This document shows positions 53,070-61,469 of a DNA stretch of 64,000 bases, piece by piece; position 1 is the stretch's first letter; every line of letters starts with the position of its first letter. The DNA is from an uncultured Coriobacteriales bacterium. Its GTDB lineage: Bacteria; Actinomycetota; Coriobacteriia; Coriobacteriales; QAMH01. Position numbers and translations under genes: made by a program. The notes under the pieces are model-generated. The model worked only from the letters and a program-made list of their open reading frames with translations. It ran no database searches and was not told where the DNA came from. The stretch is from positions 1 to 64,000 of the forward strand of contig CAKUES010000007.1 of the NCBI GenBank assembly GCA_934646835.1. The letters are read 5' to 3'.

Positions 53070-55593
53070 TCCGTTCGTTGGAATCCGCTCCGCATGGCTG
53101 GAGTTCCGCAATTTCCGCGCTAGCGGCTGGCTGATGTTCACCATCTGCGCCGTTGCACTCATTCCGTTCATCTACGCAGGCCTGTTCTTGCTGGCCTTCC
53201 TTGATCCTTACGGCAGCCTGGTCAACGTCCCGGCAGCCGTCGTCAACCTCGACGAGGGTGCTGTCATCGACGATGAGCAGCGCAACCTCGGTCAAGAGCT
53301 CTGTGACCAGCTGGTCGAGAACAACGAGGACCGCAAAGAAGGTCAGGCAACCGGTTTCAACTGGCAGTTCGTCGGTCAAGGCGATGCCGACGAGGGCCTG
53401 CGCAGCGCCAAATACTACATGGAGCTCGTGATCCCGGAGAACTTCTCCCAGACGATCGCAGACGCTGACAGCGACAACCCCCAGCAGGCTGAGCTCAACG
53501 CGTACTTCAACCCCTCCACCAACCTCATCGCTCAGACTGTCGGCAGCTCCATGGTCACCAAGATCAAGGCGGAGCTCGACACCAAGATCTCCAACGAGTA
53601 CTTCGACACGATCTTCGTCTCCCTCTCCGAGGCATCCGACGAGCTGCTCGACGCAGTCGACGGCTCCAAGGAGCTTGCAGACGGCTTGGGCGACGCTCAG
53701 GACGGTGCAGGCACTCTCAGCGACGGCCTTGACAAACTCCATGATGGCTCCGCCTCCCTCACCGAGGGTCTGGCCAGCGCCAAGAAGGGCGCGAACTCCC
53801 TCTCTGAGGGCGGCAAGTCCATCTCCGATGGCGCTGACCAGCTCTACTCCGGTCTTGTGAGCGCTCAGCAGGGCTCCCAGACCATCACCGACAACCTCGG
53901 CACGCTCTCTGATGGTGCCGACAGCGTGAGCAGCGGCGTCCAGCAGGTTGGCGCGGCCTTGGCCCAGCTCGCTGCCGCCGTCAACGCACCCAGCAGCTCC
54001 GAGACCGGCTCCACGGAGCTCGGCGGTGCTATCCAGAAGGTCGCAAGCGACCTGCAGAACAAGGATCTCTCCGCTGCCGTGGCTGACTCCGCCAAGGTCA
54101 AGGCCGCCGCTCCCCAGATCGGCGACGACCTTTCCAGCTACGTGAGCGAGCTTGCAAGCGCTGCGGTCACCTACCAGAAGGACGGCGCCACTGCTCAGAG
54201 CGCCGCGGCAGACGCCAAGGCCGTCGGTGCCAAGGCCAGCACCGCTGCAGGCAACCTGCAGTCCTCCATCGCCAAGGTCCAGGGTGGCGACATTTCCGCC
54301 GCCAGCGTGACGGAGCTCGCCAAGAACGCCGGTGCTTTCCTCGTCGCGTTCCAGGATTACAACGGCGCCATGACCAAGGTCACGGATTCCCTGACCACGC
54401 TGCAGAGCTCTGCCGCTGCATACAACACGGCAGCTGGCAAGTGCACGGGCTACCTCACTGGCGTGAGCAACACCAGCGAGTACGCCTCCAGCACCATGAG
54501 CAAGGAGCTTGTCGCTGCGATCAACCAGCTCAACATCGCCGTCAACGTCGGCACGGACACGACTCCGAGTCTTGCCTCCGGTGCCAAGAGCGTTGCCAGC
54601 GGCGCCTCCCAGCTCGAGACTGGCTCTCAGAACCTGACCGACGGTCTCACTACCGCAGTCGGTGGCACCAGCGCTTTGAGCAAGGGCGGCGAGAGCCTTG
54701 CCAACGGTGCAAAGAAGCTCTCTGCCGGCGTCTCCACCGCCGCAGACGGCTCCAAGAAGATCACCTACAACCTCGCTACCGCTGCCGACGGCGCCTCCGG
54801 TCTTGCCGAGGGCCTCATCGACGCAGTCGATGGTGCAGGCGAGCTGCACGACGGTCTCGTGGACGGCCAGAAGGAGCTGGCTGACAACTCCAAGAACGGC
54901 ACCGCCAAGGCCGATATGATGGCCGAGCCCATCAAGACCAACGGCGAGAACGGCACGGGCGAGAACATCACCACCGTCCAAAACTACGGTACCGGCTTTG
55001 CCCCGTACTTCATCGCACTGGGCATGTGGGTTGGCTGCCTGATGATCACCTTCACGATGCGCACGATGAACAATCGCCTGCTCATGAGCCGTGCAAGCAG
55101 CGTCTCCGCAGTGCTCTCCAGCTACATCCCCATGCTGGGCATCGCGTTCATCCAGGTCATTATCCTGCTGGCCTTCATCCAGTTCGGCCTTGGGTTCAGC
55201 GTGAACTTCCCGCTCGAGTACTACCTCTTCGGATTCCTCGTTGCGGCTTGCTTTGCAGCAATCGCCCAGTTCTTCAGGGCCTCCATGGGCAGCGCCGGCC
55301 TGGTCGTGTTGGTCGTGCTGCTGATGCTGCAGCTGTGCACCGCTGCCGGCACCTTCCCGATCGAGGCAGAGCTGCCGATCTTCAACTGGCTCAACCCCTT
55401 CCTGCCGATGACCTACGTCGTTCAGGGCTTCCGCATGGCGATGTGCGGCCTGTCCACGGACCTCATGCTCCACAGCGCGATCGTCCTGGCACTCTTCACC
55501 GCGGGCTTCCTTTTCCTGTCCACGGTCTACGCACGCTATCGCCGCCGTGTCACCATGAACGTTATGTATCCCAAGATCGAGCTCGCACACTGA
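53062..55593 (+). CDS. YhgE/Pip family membrane protein
   Basis: 843 residues. One N-terminal membrane segment (WLMFTICAVALIPFIYAGLF) and a first extracellular part (AAVVNLDEGAVI, ELVIPENFSQ) are followed by a very long extracellular region (~residues 190-620) built of LxxGxxxLxxG-type repeats (GLDKLHDGSASLTEGL, LSEGGKSISDGADQL). Five C-terminal ABC-2-like membrane segments end it. Relatives include phage-infection proteins (Pip, YueB) and YhgE. GTG start with GAGGAGG upstream. Together with the preceding ATPase-like gene it looks like an ABC-2 exporter whose motor is dead. Ends at a strong terminator. Confidence 0.92.
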   Translation: MSNPFVGIRSAWLEFRNFRASGWLMFTICAVALIPFIYAGLFLLAFLDPYGSLVNVPAAVVNLDEGAVIDDEQRNLGQELCDQLVENNEDRKEGQATGFNWQFVGQGDADEGLRSAKYYMELVIPENFSQTIADADSDNPQQAELNAYFNPSTNLIAQTVGSSMVTKIKAELDTKISNEYFDTIFVSLSEASDELLDAVDGSKELADGLGDAQDGAGTLSDGLDKLHDGSASLTEGLASAKKGANSLSEGGKSISDGADQLYSGLVSAQQGSQTITDNLGTLSDGADSVSSGVQQVGAALAQLAAAVNAPSSSETGSTELGGAIQKVASDLQNKDLSAAVADSAKVKAAAPQIGDDLSSYVSELASAAVTYQKDGATAQSAAADAKAVGAKASTAAGNLQSSIAKVQGGDISAASVTELAKNAGAFLVAFQDYNGAMTKVTDSLTTLQSSAAAYNTAAGKCTGYLTGVSNTSEYASSTMSKELVAAINQLNIAVNVGTDTTPSLASGAKSVASGASQLETGSQNLTDGLTTAVGGTSALSKGGESLANGAKKLSAGVSTAADGSKKITYNLATAADGASGLAEGLIDAVDGAGELHDGLVDGQKELADNSKNGTAKADMMAEPIKTNGENGTGENITTVQNYGTGFAPYFIALGMWVGCLMITFTMRTMNNRLLMSRASSVSAVLSSYIPMLGIAFIQVIILLAFIQFGLGFSVNFPLEYYLFGFLVAACFAAIAQFFRASMGSAGLVVLVVLLMLQLCTAAGTFPIEAELPIFNWLNPFLPMTYVVQGFRMAMCGLSTDLMLHSAIVLALFTAGFLFLSTVYARYRRRVTMNVMYPKIELAH

Positions 55594-55624
55594 TGTGATA
55601 CACGGTTTGTGATTGTTCGCTATC

Positions 55625-55660
55625 AAGCAGGCCCCCGACACGGTGTCGGGGGCCTGCTTT
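55625..55660 (+). terminator. Terminator of the ABC-YhgE operon
   Basis: A 17-bp stem AAGCAGGCCCCCGACAC (55625-55641) / GTGTCGGGGGCCTGCTT (55643-55659), perfect, leading into TTTG. Confidence 0.88.
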
Positions 55661-55710
55661 GTGATTGCTGTTTGACGCCATCCTTCGACTACGCGCCTGC
55701 GGCGCTCCGC

Positions 55711-55730
55711 TCAGTCTGACTAAAGCGTTG
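55711..55730. repeat. Remnant of GTCAACACTT-family repeat
   Basis: TCAGTCTGACTAAAGCGTTG matches the right arm of hairpin A (21471-21490) at 19 of 20 positions; no partner arm. Lies between two terminators. Confidence 0.65.
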
Positions 55731-55755
55731 CGCTGTCGCGGCAAGATCAGGAAGC

Positions 55756-55791
55756 AAAAAGGCCGGGGTCGTCGCGTGGACGGCCCCGGCC
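55756..55791 (-). terminator. Terminator of the MarR-like gene
   Basis: On the minus strand GGCCGGGG (55791-55784) pairs with CCCCGGCC (55768-55761), followed by TTTTTGC. It is 20 nt past the stop. Confidence 0.85.
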
Positions 55792-55812
55792 CTTGCCGGT
55801 GGTGGAGTGCCC

Positions 55813-56358
55813 TTACAGGCTCTCGATGTGGATCTCCTTGTGAGGGGCGATCTTGCTCAGCAGGTCCATGAGCTGTAGCTTCTCTTCGTTGGTGAGGGGT
55901 GCGAGGAACTCCTCGCTCTGGCCTTCGAGGCGGGCATTGCGCTCCTCGAACTTGGCGCGGCCCTCCGTGGTGAGAAACACCATCTGGATGTCCTTGCCGT
56001 CCTCGGTCTCCGTGAAAAAGCCGATGAGACCGGAGACCTGCATGTTGGTGAGGGCCATGTCGCTCTCACCGGGCATGAGGTCGAGCCTGGACTGCAGGGC
56101 CTCGCGCGGGACCATGCCGTTGACACCGAGCTCGTTGAGAACGTAGGCGCGCTGCAGGGCCTCGAGCCTGGCGCTTGCGATGCCGGCTGCCTCCGTGCGG
56201 CGGTACTCAGGGAGCTGCTGGATGCCCAGGTAGCAAACGCGCTCCATGTCTTCGACGGTGTAGCTGCGCTTGATGCCTGCCTCGCGCAGGACGGACAGCG
56301 CGTGCTCGCTGCCGGCCATGGTGAGTAGCTGGACGATCTTGCGGTCGATGCTCGACAT
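55813..56358 (-). CDS. MarR-like winged-helix regulator (tentative)
   Basis: 181 residues. The C-terminal half resembles a MarR winged helix: MALTNMQVSGLIGFF as recognition region, the wing TETEDGKDIQMVFLT, then TTEGRAKFEERN and LTNEEKLQLMDLLSKI. The N-terminal ~80 residues (VEDMERVCYLGIQQLPEYRRTE) are not typical. The ATG giving MSSIDRKIV is used because GGAG is seven bases upstream. Converges on the YhgE gene and may bind the palindrome at 52158. The 201 nt upstream (56359-56559) contain only its probable promoter region. Confidence 0.6.
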   Translation of the reverse strand: MSSIDRKIVQLLTMAGSEHALSVLREAGIKRSYTVEDMERVCYLGIQQLPEYRRTEAAGIASARLEALQRAYVLNELGVNGMVPREALQSRLDLMPGESDMALTNMQVSGLIGFFTETEDGKDIQMVFLTTEGRAKFEERNARLEGQSEEFLAPLTNEEKLQLMDLLSKIAPHKEIHIESL

Positions 56359-56559
56359 GGTCATTCTCCATTTCTGGCGCATCTGCGCGCCAAAGCGGTG
56401 CCTTAGAAAGATGATATTGTGCCTCTCTTCTTTTTAGAGACTACCAAAACACAAGCTCACGGGCTTAATCGGGCGGGCTCTCGTAGGTGAAAGGTTGATG
56501 GGATGACACGCTGCGGCAGTTTGGCGAGCAACATGGGCTCAGTTATGCGACAGACTTGT

Positions 56560-56639
56560 ATCCAATGTGTACCAGTGGCAAGTTGGCTATTGCGCGAATG
56601 TTCGCGCAATAGCCAACTTGCCACTGGTACACATTGGAT
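56560..56639. repeat. REPIN-like hairpin F (CCAGTG family), 39-bp perfect stem
   Basis: Bases 56560-56598 and 56601-56639 are perfect reverse complements of 39 nt with a 2-nt centre. Each arm holds CCAA-TGTGTACCAGTGGCAAG-TTGG, again a 17-nt centre, and an inner TATTGCGCGAA/TTCGCGCAATA. It lies in a 405-nt gap between the MarR-like gene and spoVS. Confidence 0.93.
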
Positions 56640-56763
56640 GCGGCTATGCATCGAAGTGGCTCCCCAAGCCTCCTACTTGAGCTGGCGTGTTTGCTGATAT
56701 ACTCTCTCTAATTGTGCATACACAACAAACACGCACTTGAAACGCAACACAGGAACAGCTCAC

Positions 56764-57108
56764 ATGGAATTTCTCAAAGTCTCTAGCAAGTCGTCTCCGG
56801 CATCGGTCGCCGGCGCGATTGCCGGTTTGATCAAAGACGGCAATCCTGTCCGCATCCAGTCTGTCGGTGCCGGTGCTGTCAACCAAGCGGTCAAGGCAGT
56901 CGCCATTGCACGCGGGTACCTCATCCCGACGGGTATCGACGTCAGCTGCACGCCCTCCTTCGCAGAGATCGCCATCAACGGCGAGGTGCGCACGGCCATC
57001 CGCTTCACCGTCGACCCCCATGTCGTCGAGAGCGGCACGCTTTCCGCCGACGAGCTCGAGAACGTCATGTCGAGCGTCTATCCTTCCTCAACCGCTGTCC
57101 ACGCATAA
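56764..57108 (+). CDS. spoVS: Stage V sporulation protein S (SpoVS) homolog
   Basis: 114 residues. The first ~85 match SpoVS of the Alba-like nucleic-acid-binding fold: EFLKVSSKSSPASVAGAIAG, VRIQSVGAGAVNQAVKAVAIARGYL, PSFAEIAINGEVRTAIRF. The last ~28 residues are an added tail. In Bacillus it affects septation and spore coat; in a lineage not known to sporulate it must do something else. ATG with AGGA nine bases upstream; a possible TATACT -10 lies 60 nt upstream. miaB starts 11 nt after. Confidence 0.92.
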   Translation: MEFLKVSSKSSPASVAGAIAGLIKDGNPVRIQSVGAGAVNQAVKAVAIARGYLIPTGIDVSCTPSFAEIAINGEVRTAIRFTVDPHVVESGTLSADELENVMSSVYPSSTAVHA

Positions 57109-57119
57109 AGGCTTTACCT

Positions 57120-58472
57120 ATGACCAATACCAATCTCCTTGCTGGCAAGACCTACTGCCAGAAGATCTTCGGCTGCCAGATGAACGAGAATGACGCCGAG
57201 CGCGTCGCCGGCATGCTCGACGCGCAGGGCTGCTTGCCCGTCAGCACCATTGAGGAAGCCGATATCGTCATCTTCCTCACCTGCTGCGTGCGCGAGGCGG
57301 CGGATGTGCGCCTTATGGGCCAGGTCGCAAGCCTCAAGAACATCCCCGCCGCTCATGACGAGCACCGCATCGTCGCCATCGGCGGCTGCATCGGCCAGCG
57401 CGACGGCGAGAAGCTGCGCGAGACGCTGTCCCACGTCGACATCGTCTTCGGCACGCACAACCTCGGTCACCTGGTCGATTTGCTCGAGCGCCGCATCGAG
57501 ACGGGCGAGCCTGTCGTCGAGACCATCGAGGAAAACGACGGCTTCTCCAGCGATCTGCCCGCTACGCGCGTGAAGTCCTGGAGCGCCTGGGTGCCCATCA
57601 TGACCGGTTGCAACAACTTCTGCACCTACTGCATCGTGCCCTACGTCCGCGGTCGCGAGACCAGCCGCACTCTCGAGGACATCAAGGCCGAGTTCGCCAA
57701 GCTCGCCGAGCAGGGAATCAAGGAACTCACGTTACTCGGCCAAAACGTCAACAGCTACGGCCGCGACCTCTATGGCGAGCCGCGCTTCGCGGAGGTCTTG
57801 AAGATGGCGGGCGAGAGCGGCATCCCGCGCGTGCGCTTTGTCACGAGCCACCCCAAGGACCTGCTCTCCGAGACCATCGCCACGATGGCGGCCTATCCCA
57901 ACATCATGCCCCAGCTGCACCTGCCGCTGCAGTCCGGCAGCGACCGTGTCCTCAAGGAGATGAACCGCGTCTACGACACCGCTCGCTACCGCGGTATCGT
58001 GGAGGAGCTGCGCCGTCAGATTCCCGATATCGCGCTGTCGACCGACATCATCGTCGGCTTCCCCGGTGAGACGGAGGAGGACTTCCAGGCTACCTACGAC
58101 CTCGTCAAGGAGGTCGGCTACAGCCAGGTGTTCACCTTCATTTACTCCAAGCGCGAGGGTACGCCTGCTGCCAAGGTCGACGACCCCACGCCGCGCGAGG
58201 TCATCCAGGAGCGCTTCGATCGCTTGGTGGACCTTGTCCAAGAATCTGCGTACGAGCAAAACCAGAAGGAGCTCGACTGTGTGATTCCCGTCCTCGTCGA
58301 GGGTACGAGCAAGCGTGACGAGGGCATGCTCTCTGGCAAGAGCCCCAAGAATCAGACCGTCCACGCCCCCATCCCGTCTGGCAAGTGCATCGAGGAGCTC
58401 ATCGGCGAGTTTGTCGACGTCCATGTCGACGAAGCGAAGACCTGGTACTTGAAAGGCAGCGTCGTTGAGTAG
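57120..58472 (+). CDS. miaB: tRNA-2-methylthio-N6-dimethylallyladenosine synthase
   Basis: Adds the methylthio group to i6A37 of tRNA. The N-terminal domain has cluster cysteines in KIFGCQMNENDAER, LTCCVRE and GCIGQRDG. The radical-SAM motif is MTGCNNFCTYCIVPYVRGRE and a C-terminal TRAM domain follows. 450 aa. Overlaps miaA, which makes its substrate. Confidence 0.95.
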   Translation: MTNTNLLAGKTYCQKIFGCQMNENDAERVAGMLDAQGCLPVSTIEEADIVIFLTCCVREAADVRLMGQVASLKNIPAAHDEHRIVAIGGCIGQRDGEKLRETLSHVDIVFGTHNLGHLVDLLERRIETGEPVVETIEENDGFSSDLPATRVKSWSAWVPIMTGCNNFCTYCIVPYVRGRETSRTLEDIKAEFAKLAEQGIKELTLLGQNVNSYGRDLYGEPRFAEVLKMAGESGIPRVRFVTSHPKDLLSETIATMAAYPNIMPQLHLPLQSGSDRVLKEMNRVYDTARYRGIVEELRRQIPDIALSTDIIVGFPGETEEDFQATYDLVKEVGYSQVFTFIYSKREGTPAAKVDDPTPREVIQERFDRLVDLVQESAYEQNQKELDCVIPVLVEGTSKRDEGMLSGKSPKNQTVHAPIPSGKCIEELIGEFVDVHVDEAKTWYLKGSVVE

Positions 58473-59394
58473 GGAAGCGCCTGTTATCGCCGTTATGGGC
58501 TGCACGGCCAGCGGCAAGTCCGCCTTGGCCGACGAGCTCGCCGTGCGCCTTGGCGGAGAGGTCATCTCCTCAGACAGCATGCAGGTCTACCGCGGCATGG
58601 ACATCGGCACTGCCAAGACGCCCGTGTCCGAGCGCAAGGTGCCCTACCACTGCATCGACATCTGCGACCCTGGCCAGCCCTACAGCGCGGCGCTTTTCCA
58701 GCACGACAGCCGCGCCGCCATCGAGGACATCCGCTCCCGCGGCAAGGTGCCCATCATTTGCGGCGGCACCTTCTTCTACGTGCGCGCATGCCTCAACCAG
58801 ATGGACTTCGCGGCAGGCGAGCAAGAGGACAATCCCGTTCGCGACCGCTACAACGCGCTGGCAGCTCGGCTTGGCGCTCAGGGTATCTGGGATTACCTGC
58901 ATGAACGCGATCCGCAAAGCGCCGAGGTCATCCATCCCAACAACACCGTGCGTGTGGTGCGCGCGTTGGAGATGTTCGAGGAAGGCGACAGCTATGCCCG
59001 TCGCAAGGCGGCGTTCAAGGGTGTAGCCGAGGCCATCCCCAGCATCAAGATCGGCCTGGCCCGCGACACGCAGCTGCTCTACGAGCGCATCAACAAGCGT
59101 GTTGACGACATGGTCGCCGAGGGTCTTGTCGCAGAGGTCACCGGCCTGCTCGCGCAGGGCTTTCGCGAGGGACTCACCGCTCAGGCAGCCATCGGGTACA
59201 AAGAGATCGTCGCTGCGCTCGACGGCTTGTGCACGATGGACGAGGCTATCGAGCAGATCAAGATGTCAACGCGCCGCTACAGCAAGCGCCAGCGCACCTG
59301 GCTGCGCAGCGAGGCCGGACTCAACTGGATCGAGGCCGACGGCAAGACCCTCGACGAGATCGTCGCCGAAGCACTGCACCTCATCACTGCCTAA
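58465..59394 (+). CDS. miaA: tRNA dimethylallyltransferase
   Basis: Makes i6A37 from dimethylallyl diphosphate. P-loop VMGCTASGKSALA, SSDSMQVYRGMDIGTAKT, the substrate region and YSKRQRTWLR near the C-terminus. 309 aa. TTG start eight bases inside miaB, with GAAAGG eight bases upstream. The miaB-miaA-(small protein)-hflX arrangement resembles miaA-hfq-hflX in other bacteria. Confidence 0.94.
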   Translation: MSREAPVIAVMGCTASGKSALADELAVRLGGEVISSDSMQVYRGMDIGTAKTPVSERKVPYHCIDICDPGQPYSAALFQHDSRAAIEDIRSRGKVPIICGGTFFYVRACLNQMDFAAGEQEDNPVRDRYNALAARLGAQGIWDYLHERDPQSAEVIHPNNTVRVVRALEMFEEGDSYARRKAAFKGVAEAIPSIKIGLARDTQLLYERINKRVDDMVAEGLVAEVTGLLAQGFREGLTAQAAIGYKEIVAALDGLCTMDEAIEQIKMSTRRYSKRQRTWLRSEAGLNWIEADGKTLDEIVAEALHLITA

Positions 59395-59496
59395 AGGCGT
59401 ACAGTTGGGCTGAGGACTTGGCGTGGGTTCGTTTTGCCGATAATGTTGCACAGGTCTGTTCGAGATAGTTCAAACATCGTCAGTAAGGAGACGATT

Positions 59497-59823
59497 ATGG
59501 CATTTGGGAATAAGGGTACGGGCTCTGCCGCTGGCTTGAGCATCCTGCTGCTCGCGCTTGCGGGCGTGGCCGGTACCTGCGCGAGCCTCTATGCGATGGT
59601 TGTCGCCTATCTTGCCGGCTCGAGCGCTCAGGCCTCTATCGACGGGTGCCCTGCAGCCGACCCCATGAGCCTGGCACGCGCTTCTATGGCCGAGCTCGGG
59701 CAAACCGTTGCCGCATCCCAGGAATCCAGCGTCATCGATGTCGATGACGCTTCCGTTCACGTTAAAGATGTGGAGAGCGACGCGCTCGGCGACGGCACGT
59801 TCTCCCAGGAAGAGGTTGCCTAA
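59497..59823 (+). CDS. Small hypothetical membrane protein between miaA and hflX
   Basis: 108 residues, not recognised. One hydrophobic segment (residues ~12-43, LSILLLALAGVAGTCASLYAM) is followed by a polar, acidic tail. TAAGGAG lies six bases before the ATG, and its stop overlaps the hflX start (TAATG), which strongly supports that it is translated. It might anchor or regulate the GTPase encoded next; this is inference from position only. Confidence 0.75.
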   Translation: MAFGNKGTGSAAGLSILLLALAGVAGTCASLYAMVVAYLAGSSAQASIDGCPAADPMSLARASMAELGQTVAASQESSVIDVDDASVHVKDVESDALGDGTFSQEEVA

Positions 59824-61184
59824 TGGCTTATCAGGAGTTCGAGATCCCCTCCACGGAAGTCCTCCCGGAGCGCGCTGTGCTCGTCGGTGTTGATCGCGGC
59901 GATGTCGACTGGCCGCTCGAGGAGTCCCTGGCGGAGCTCGAGCGCCTCGTCAACACGGCGGGTGCGGATGTCGTGGGCACGGTGACGCAGCGCCTCGAGA
60001 CGCCCAACCCGCGCACGTTCATCGGCCCGGGCAAGGCGGAGGAGCTTGCGGCGCTTGTGAGCCGTATGGAGGCCAACCTCGTCGTCTTCGATGACGAGCT
60101 CAGCCCCAGCCAGCAGTCTAACCTCGAGAAAGTCGTCGGCAAGCCGGTCAAGGTTATCGACCGCACGGCGCTCATCCTCGATATCTTCGCGCTGCATGCG
60201 ACCACCAAAGAGGGTCGCCTCCAGGTGCGCCTTGCGCAGAACCAGTACCTCTACCCGCGTCTGCGCGGCATGTGGAGTCACCTTGCCTCCAATCGCATGG
60301 GTGGTGGCGTCGGCAGCCGCTTTGGCGAGGGCGAAAGCCAGCTCGAGGTCGACCGTCGCTTGGTCCGCAAGCGCATCAGCCGTATCCGCTGCGAGCTCAA
60401 AGACGTTGCTCAGAGCCGTGCGACCCAGCGCAAGAGCCGAAAAGACGGCAGCATCTTTCGCATAGCACTTGCCGGCTACACCAACGCAGGCAAGTCGAGC
60501 CTCATGAACCGCCTCACCAACGCAGAGGTACTCGCCTACGACAAGCTCTTCGCGACGCTGGACTCCACGACCCGCCGCTTGCAGCTCGATGCCGGCCCGT
60601 GTGTGACCCTGACGGACACGGTCGGCTTCATCCAGAAGCTGCCCACCAGCCTGGTCGAGTCCTTCCACAGCACGCTCGAGGAGATTCGCGAGGCAGACCT
60701 CATCCTTCTCGTAGTCGACACCAGCTCCAACCAGCGCGACGAGCAGATCAAGGCCGTGCGCGATGTCTTGGGCCAGATCGAGGCAGAGAAGATCGAGACG
60801 GTGCTCGTCTACAACAAGATCGACCTCTGCGAGCAAGGCGAGCTCGATCATCTGCACAAGCTCGATAGCGAGGCCGCCTTCGTCAGCGCGATGACGGGGG
60901 AGGGTACCGACGCCTTGCTCGAGCGCATCACCCAGGCGGTGCTCGCGCGCGACCCAGTCGTCGAGGTTCTCATCCCCTATACGCAGGGTAAGTACGTGCA
61001 GCTGGCGCATGAGCGCACGCACGTCGAGGCGGAGAGCTACGAGGAGGAGGGTACGCGCATGACCCTGCGCATCCCCGCTCCCGTGATGCCGTCATTCGCG
61101 CCGTTTGCCATCGGCAAGGACGCGGAGATCTATGCCCATATCGGCAAGTCTGACGAGGAGCTCGACGAGATCGCAGGCGTCTAG
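59823..61184 (+). CDS. hflX: GTPase HflX
   Basis: Ribosome-splitting GTPase. N-terminal HflX domain with PRTFIGPGKAEEL, then VIDRTALILDIFA, QVRLAQNQYLYPRL and GVGSRFGEGESQLEVDRR. G domain: AGYTNAGKSSLMNRL, DTVGFIQKLPTSLVESF, NKID. 453 aa. Coupled to the preceding small gene; repeat R4 follows. Confidence 0.95.
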   Translation: MAYQEFEIPSTEVLPERAVLVGVDRGDVDWPLEESLAELERLVNTAGADVVGTVTQRLETPNPRTFIGPGKAEELAALVSRMEANLVVFDDELSPSQQSNLEKVVGKPVKVIDRTALILDIFALHATTKEGRLQVRLAQNQYLYPRLRGMWSHLASNRMGGGVGSRFGEGESQLEVDRRLVRKRISRIRCELKDVAQSRATQRKSRKDGSIFRIALAGYTNAGKSSLMNRLTNAEVLAYDKLFATLDSTTRRLQLDAGPCVTLTDTVGFIQKLPTSLVESFHSTLEEIREADLILLVVDTSSNQRDEQIKAVRDVLGQIEAEKIETVLVYNKIDLCEQGELDHLHKLDSEAAFVSAMTGEGTDALLERITQAVLARDPVVEVLIPYTQGKYVQLAHERTHVEAESYEEEGTRMTLRIPAPVMPSFAPFAIGKDAEIYAHIGKSDEELDEIAGV

Positions 61185-61216
61185 GGAAATGTTGGTTTGA
61201 ATAACTGTTTACTGCT

Positions 61217-61280
61217 TGCGATTGGTAAAACCGCTGGTCACGTAGGGGAGGGACCGAAGTCCCTCTCTATAAACATCGCA
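61217..61280. repeat. Hairpin family R, copy 4
   Basis: TGCGATTGGTAAAACCGCTGG, the core GTAGGGGAGGGAC-CGAA-GTCCCTCTCTAT, and a closing ATCGCA. It matches copy 1 along almost its whole length including the outer TGCGAT/ATCGCA pair. It lies 32 nt after hflX. The rest of 61185-61469 has no gene I can support. Confidence 0.9.
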
Positions 61281-61469
61281 TTGAGAAGCTCTCCCCTAGG
61301 GAAGAGCCGGTGCGCTGAGCTTTCGCTTTTGTGCCAAATTCACTGCAATGCTTCCGTTGCTACATCATTTGTGTACTATTTCCTGACAAGACCATTGATT
61401 GAAAGGACTTGGTTTCGCTATTTGCGAGGCCTTATTCGCGCGAACAAACGGCAAAGGCAGCTGATGTAG

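Noticed and set aside
61197..61469. A 90-codon frame between hflX and the diguanylate cyclase
   Set aside because: It runs through repeat R4, has no ribosome site and no family resemblance.
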